Part shown: positions 61,276-64,000 of the stretch, one piece after another
Layout: each line of letters begins with the position of its first letter
Position numbering within the stretch: the first letter of the stretch is position 1
Assembly (NCBI RefSeq): GCF_026262505.1
Contig: NC_067204.1
Span: forward strand, 18,144,165-18,208,164
Direction: 5' to 3'
DNA from: Trichomonas vaginalis G3
Taxonomy: Eukaryota > Parabasalia > Trichomonadida > Trichomonadidae
DNA length: 64,000 nucleotides
The notes under the pieces: model-generated
Databases searched by the model: none
Seen by the model: only the letters and a program-made list of their open reading frames with translations
What the model was told of the DNA's origin: nothing
Made by a program: the position numbers and the translations under genes

Positions 61276-62168
61276 TAGAAAATTTTACATTATTCAATTT
61301 TTTCGATGATTGAATTCATTGTAAAAACAGAAAATTATTTAATTTTGATCAATGCTGATCAACAATTACGTGGGCACTTGACAATTGAGATTTTAAAATT
61401 TTGAAAGCATTCTCTTAAAAATTGAGAAGGTATTAGATCTCAATTTTCCCCACTTTTTTATGATATAATTAATGAAATATGACTTAACGAAGTAGTACAT
61501 GTTATAATATACAATACTTTCATCCTAAATTTTTTCATAACAATCTATGATTGATCTACATAACTTATTCCATTGATCTTAAAAATCAGTTTAAAACATA
61601 TATTTAATATCGAAGTTGCGATTTATTGAATTTTATAGATTTTTATTTATAAATTTGAATTGATATTATATTTAGTATTTGATACTCTTCATAAAATTGT
61701 AATGTAACATCTTTTTCATGTTGTGAGTGTACATATCTCTTGGAAATTCTTTATTCATCAATAATAGCCAACGGTAAAAATTTTCATTACGCTTCATCGA
61801 AAAAGCTGCCAATGTTCAATAAAATCAATGACAATTTTAAAATAAAAGAAAATGTTTTTGATATTAAACATTAACCTAACGCAGTTAATCATAACTTTTA
61901 GTAATATAATTACTAAATCGTTTAAAATTCATTTTAACTCAGATCCAGCTCAGCTTATTATTTTGTTAAATTAACAATAAATTCTTACTCATAAGTCACT
62001 CATTATCGCACACACATGACACAGGATCAACTAATATAATCTATATTTTCATTATTACTCCTTGAATCAATTTCCTTAATCTTATATATTTTCATATAAG
62101 TTTCTGTATGAAAATTGTGTTGTTTTCGACATTTCCATTGTTAGTATGTTATTTTATCTATATAGCCT
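61276..62168. other. Intergenic region
   Basis: AT-rich, about 900 bp. No gene is recognised. Confidence 0.55.
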
Positions 62169-62294
62169 TAAGGCTGCACTTACGCCCAATTGACATTAAT
62201 TCAAATTTTTGACAACTGGCGTGAAGCGTCATTGAAAATTAACCTTAAACATTTGAATTGAAGGCCGTGTCATAGGGGCGTAAGTGCACCCTTA
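62169..62294. mobile_element. 122-bp miniature TIR element with TA target site (element 62171-62292)
   Basis: The ends are AGGCTGCACTTACGCCC and the inverted AGGGTGCACTTACGCCCC, matching over about 17 bp with one mismatch. TA flanks both sides (62169-62170 and 62293-62294). The outermost AGGGTGCAC is the same as in the two 1.04-kb elements. It is non-coding. Confidence 0.85.
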
Positions 62295-62464
62295 ATCAAA
62301 TTTCAAAAATAATATGGAATCTTTTGTGGAGATCGTTCTCCACACGCATAACATAGTGTTTTTTAATGAATTTAATGAATATTTTATATTGTAAAACGCA
62401 AATATGTCCTTCTTAAAATTTTTAATCCAAATAAATTCATCGAAGTGTGAAGTATATGCAAATA

Positions 62465-63000
62465 CTATATAGAAGATTCATACAATGCATTATATCAGCT
62501 TAAAACCGAAAAAGAAGAAGAATTAAACTCAATTTACAAAATTATCAAAACAGAATTGATTGACTCAATGATATACCATCCTCATGATATTATCATAGAT
62601 ATTTTAAACTTCATTCCGTATAATAATTATTATATAAAGTCATCAGATAAGTCAAAAACCAGATGAAGAATACATGGAATATGCAATTATTTCTCACAAC
62701 ATTGATTTTGTTATATTCTTGATGAATGAATTCAATATTAAAAATCATCTTAAATGATTGCGGAAAATATAAGAACTTGAATCATTTTTAGTTTATTTCG
62801 ATAAAACTAATGATATTAACAAATGCTTTGTTCATTCGGGGATGTTTAATATTTCATCTCTCTGCGATTATTTCCTATCACATGGTGCAAATATCAATGA
62901 AAAATATTATGGAGAAACACTTCTTTTTTATGCAGCAAAACATAATAGTAAAGAAACAGCTGAACTACTTATCTCACTTGGCGCAAATATCATCAAATAA
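62465..63000 (+). pseudogene. DUF3447-ankyrin gene relic
   Basis: Reads DSYNALYQLKTEKEEELNSIY and FIPYNN, clearly homologous to residues 20-85 of the ankyrin gene at 38950. It then jumps over more than 150 residues to MEYAIISHNIDFVIFL, loses frame after a stop, resumes with KTNDINKCFVHSGMFNISSL and ends after one and a half ankyrin repeats (LSHGANINEKYYGETLLFYAAKHNS) at a TAA near 62998. An internal deletion, at least one stop and a frame change show that it is dead. It lies next to the 122-bp miniature element. Confidence 0.8.
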
Positions 63001-63241
63001 TTTTTATATGATTCGGACTAACCTTATCGGACTATTGATTCGTTATTGAAATATAGTAAATTTTCAAATTTGAGAGCAAAATGATGTAAAAAATTTTGAC
63101 TCCAATAGATAAACTTTATGAGAATAGTAGAAATTAGTAAATGCCTATATGTTATATTAAATACAATATAAAAACATGTTTATTATTAAATCATTTGTGA
63201 TGTGATAACTCAACAGTCTTTTAGACAAAATTTTGAATTAA

Positions 63242-63249
63242 TCATTTTT
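63242..63249 (+). promoter_or_regulatory. Initiator-like TCATTTTT
   Basis: TCATTTTT ends four bases before the ATG at 63254 and fits the TCA(+1)YT initiator. Confidence 0.55.
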
Positions 63250-63253
63250 GATA

Positions 63254-64000
63254 ATGAGCGAATACCATTATCGTGCAGACGGAGGCTTTGATATGAGATA
63301 CTCTTCATCAAAAGCTGCTTGCTCTATGGGACTTTGCAACAGTAGAGATTTTTCTAATTCTTCTTATTCATATTCATGCTCACCATCAATCTCGAGTTCA
63401 TCATCAAGCGGATATCATTATCGTCAAGATGGCGGTCTTGATATGAGATATTCCTCATCTAAGGCTGCATGTGCAAGCGGATATTGTGATAACAGAGGAA
63501 ATATGTATTCTTCATCAAATTTGAAATCAGAATCATCGACAAACGTTAAAAGCGAAACGAAACCAGTTGAAGTCAAATCCGAAATGAATTCCTCGGTAGG
63601 TCATAAGTCACCAAAGGAGATTGAACGTTCAGATCTTGGTCGCACAAAGTATGGATCAAAAGAAGATGGAACAAATGCAAGTCATATTATGTCTTTCCGT
63701 GTCATTAACGCCATTCTCAGCACACAGCCTGGAAGACCAATGTCAGAAGAGAACAAGAAGAATATAATCAGACAACTCAATGATAAGGAAAACTTGCGCA
63801 ACAAGAGTCGTGCAGGCAACATGTATGGCAATGATGGTTATTCTGGTGATGAATACTTCGATCAGCAGATCGAAGATGTAATCAGAGGAAATAAAGATCG
63901 TTTAACGAATCAACGTTGTGTTGATCGCCTCCAAAGACAATGGGCACGCGTCCAACAGTCTAACATACCAACAAACGTAAAGGAGGCAATCAGAGAAAGC
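63254..64000 (+). CDS. Hypothetical Ser/Tyr-rich protein, cut by the window edge
   Basis: An open frame of 249 codons from the ATG at 63254 to the end of the window, with no stop. The first 75 residues hold two copies of a motif of about 20 residues: YHYRADGGFDMRYSSSKAAC and, 45 residues on, YHYRQDGGLDMRYSSSKAAC, joined by a Ser/Tyr-rich linker. A Ser/Lys/Glu-rich segment follows, then a helical part (SHIMSFRVINAILSTQ; RQLNDKENLRNKSRAGN; DRLQRQWARVQQ). No family is recognised. The codon use is C-rich and typical of expressed trichomonad genes, and the initiator is well placed, so the gene is probably real. Confidence 0.75.
   Translation, partial: MSEYHYRADGGFDMRYSSSKAACSMGLCNSRDFSNSSYSYSCSPSISSSSSSGYHYRQDGGLDMRYSSSKAACASGYCDNRGNMYSSSNLKSESSTNVKSETKPVEVKSEMNSSVGHKSPKEIERSDLGRTKYGSKEDGTNASHIMSFRVINAILSTQPGRPMSEENKKNIIRQLNDKENLRNKSRAGNMYGNDGYSGDEYFDQQIEDVIRGNKDRLTNQRCVDRLQRQWARVQQSNIPTNVKEAIRES

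Noticed and set aside
1-64000. Retroelements or large capsid-bearing elements
   Set aside because: No reverse transcriptase, integrase, protease, polymerase B or capsid-like frame was recognised, and no long terminal repeats were seen.

Overview
The window looks like nuclear DNA from a trichomonad (Parabasalia), most like Trichomonas vaginalis or Tritrichomonas foetus. The DNA is very AT-rich and the genes appear intronless. Several genes have a TCA-type initiator (TCACTTTT, TCACATTT) only 10-25 nt before the ATG. The families are typical of trichomonads: ankyrin-repeat proteins with a DUF3447-like N-terminus, giant membrane PAS-cyclases, kinase-like Sel1 proteins and beta-helix surface-type proteins. 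The species call is an inference.

Layout. Positions 1-5600 are gene-poor. From 5.7 to 10.2 kb lie an ARM-fold-type protein, a small KH protein and a P-loop protein. From 10.46 to 13.86 kb is a terminal-inverted-repeat (TIR) element with an 8-bp target duplication. From 14 to 30.3 kb is a gene-rich block: SAM/C2HC zinc-finger protein, tRNA-Asn, CCR4-like protein, degenerate cyclase paralogue, Sel1 pseudokinase, beta-helix fragment, ankyrin protein, tRNA-Gln and MCM10-like protein. From 30.9 to 45.3 kb is an accessory region of broken ankyrin genes and DNA transposons, with an intact uL16 (RPL10) gene inside it. From 45.3 to 61.1 kb come an FGD-like FYVE protein, a PRP40-like splicing factor, a PG-rich axonemal-type protein, a second ARM-like protein, an acidic unknown, a predicted active adenylyl cyclase and an MdaB-like flavoprotein. 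The right edge holds an ankyrin relic and the start of a gene that runs off the window.

The most striking content is a set of short-TIR DNA transposons without a recognisable transposase. Two (39209-39860 and 41064-42260) share one TIR and have 9-10 bp target duplications, as in Mutator-like elements. One is packed with consecutive perfect or near-perfect hairpins. The other carries a gene fragment resembling MO25 and a nearly identical 121-bp tandem array. Two 1.04-kb elements with a common terminus and TA target sites sit in opposite orientation in two ankyrin genes, and a 122-bp miniature element (62171-62292) shares their outer tip. A fourth type (46535-47792) lies 15 bp upstream of the FYVE gene ATG.

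Housekeeping functions here cover splicing (PRP40, KH protein), replication (MCM10), translation (uL16, two tRNAs), mRNA decay or a derivative of it (CCR4-like), signalling (cyclases, pseudokinase, FYVE/GEF) and the flagellar cytoskeleton (PG-rich protein, possibly the SAM/C2HC protein). No operon structure is expected. No retroelement or capsid-bearing element was recognised.
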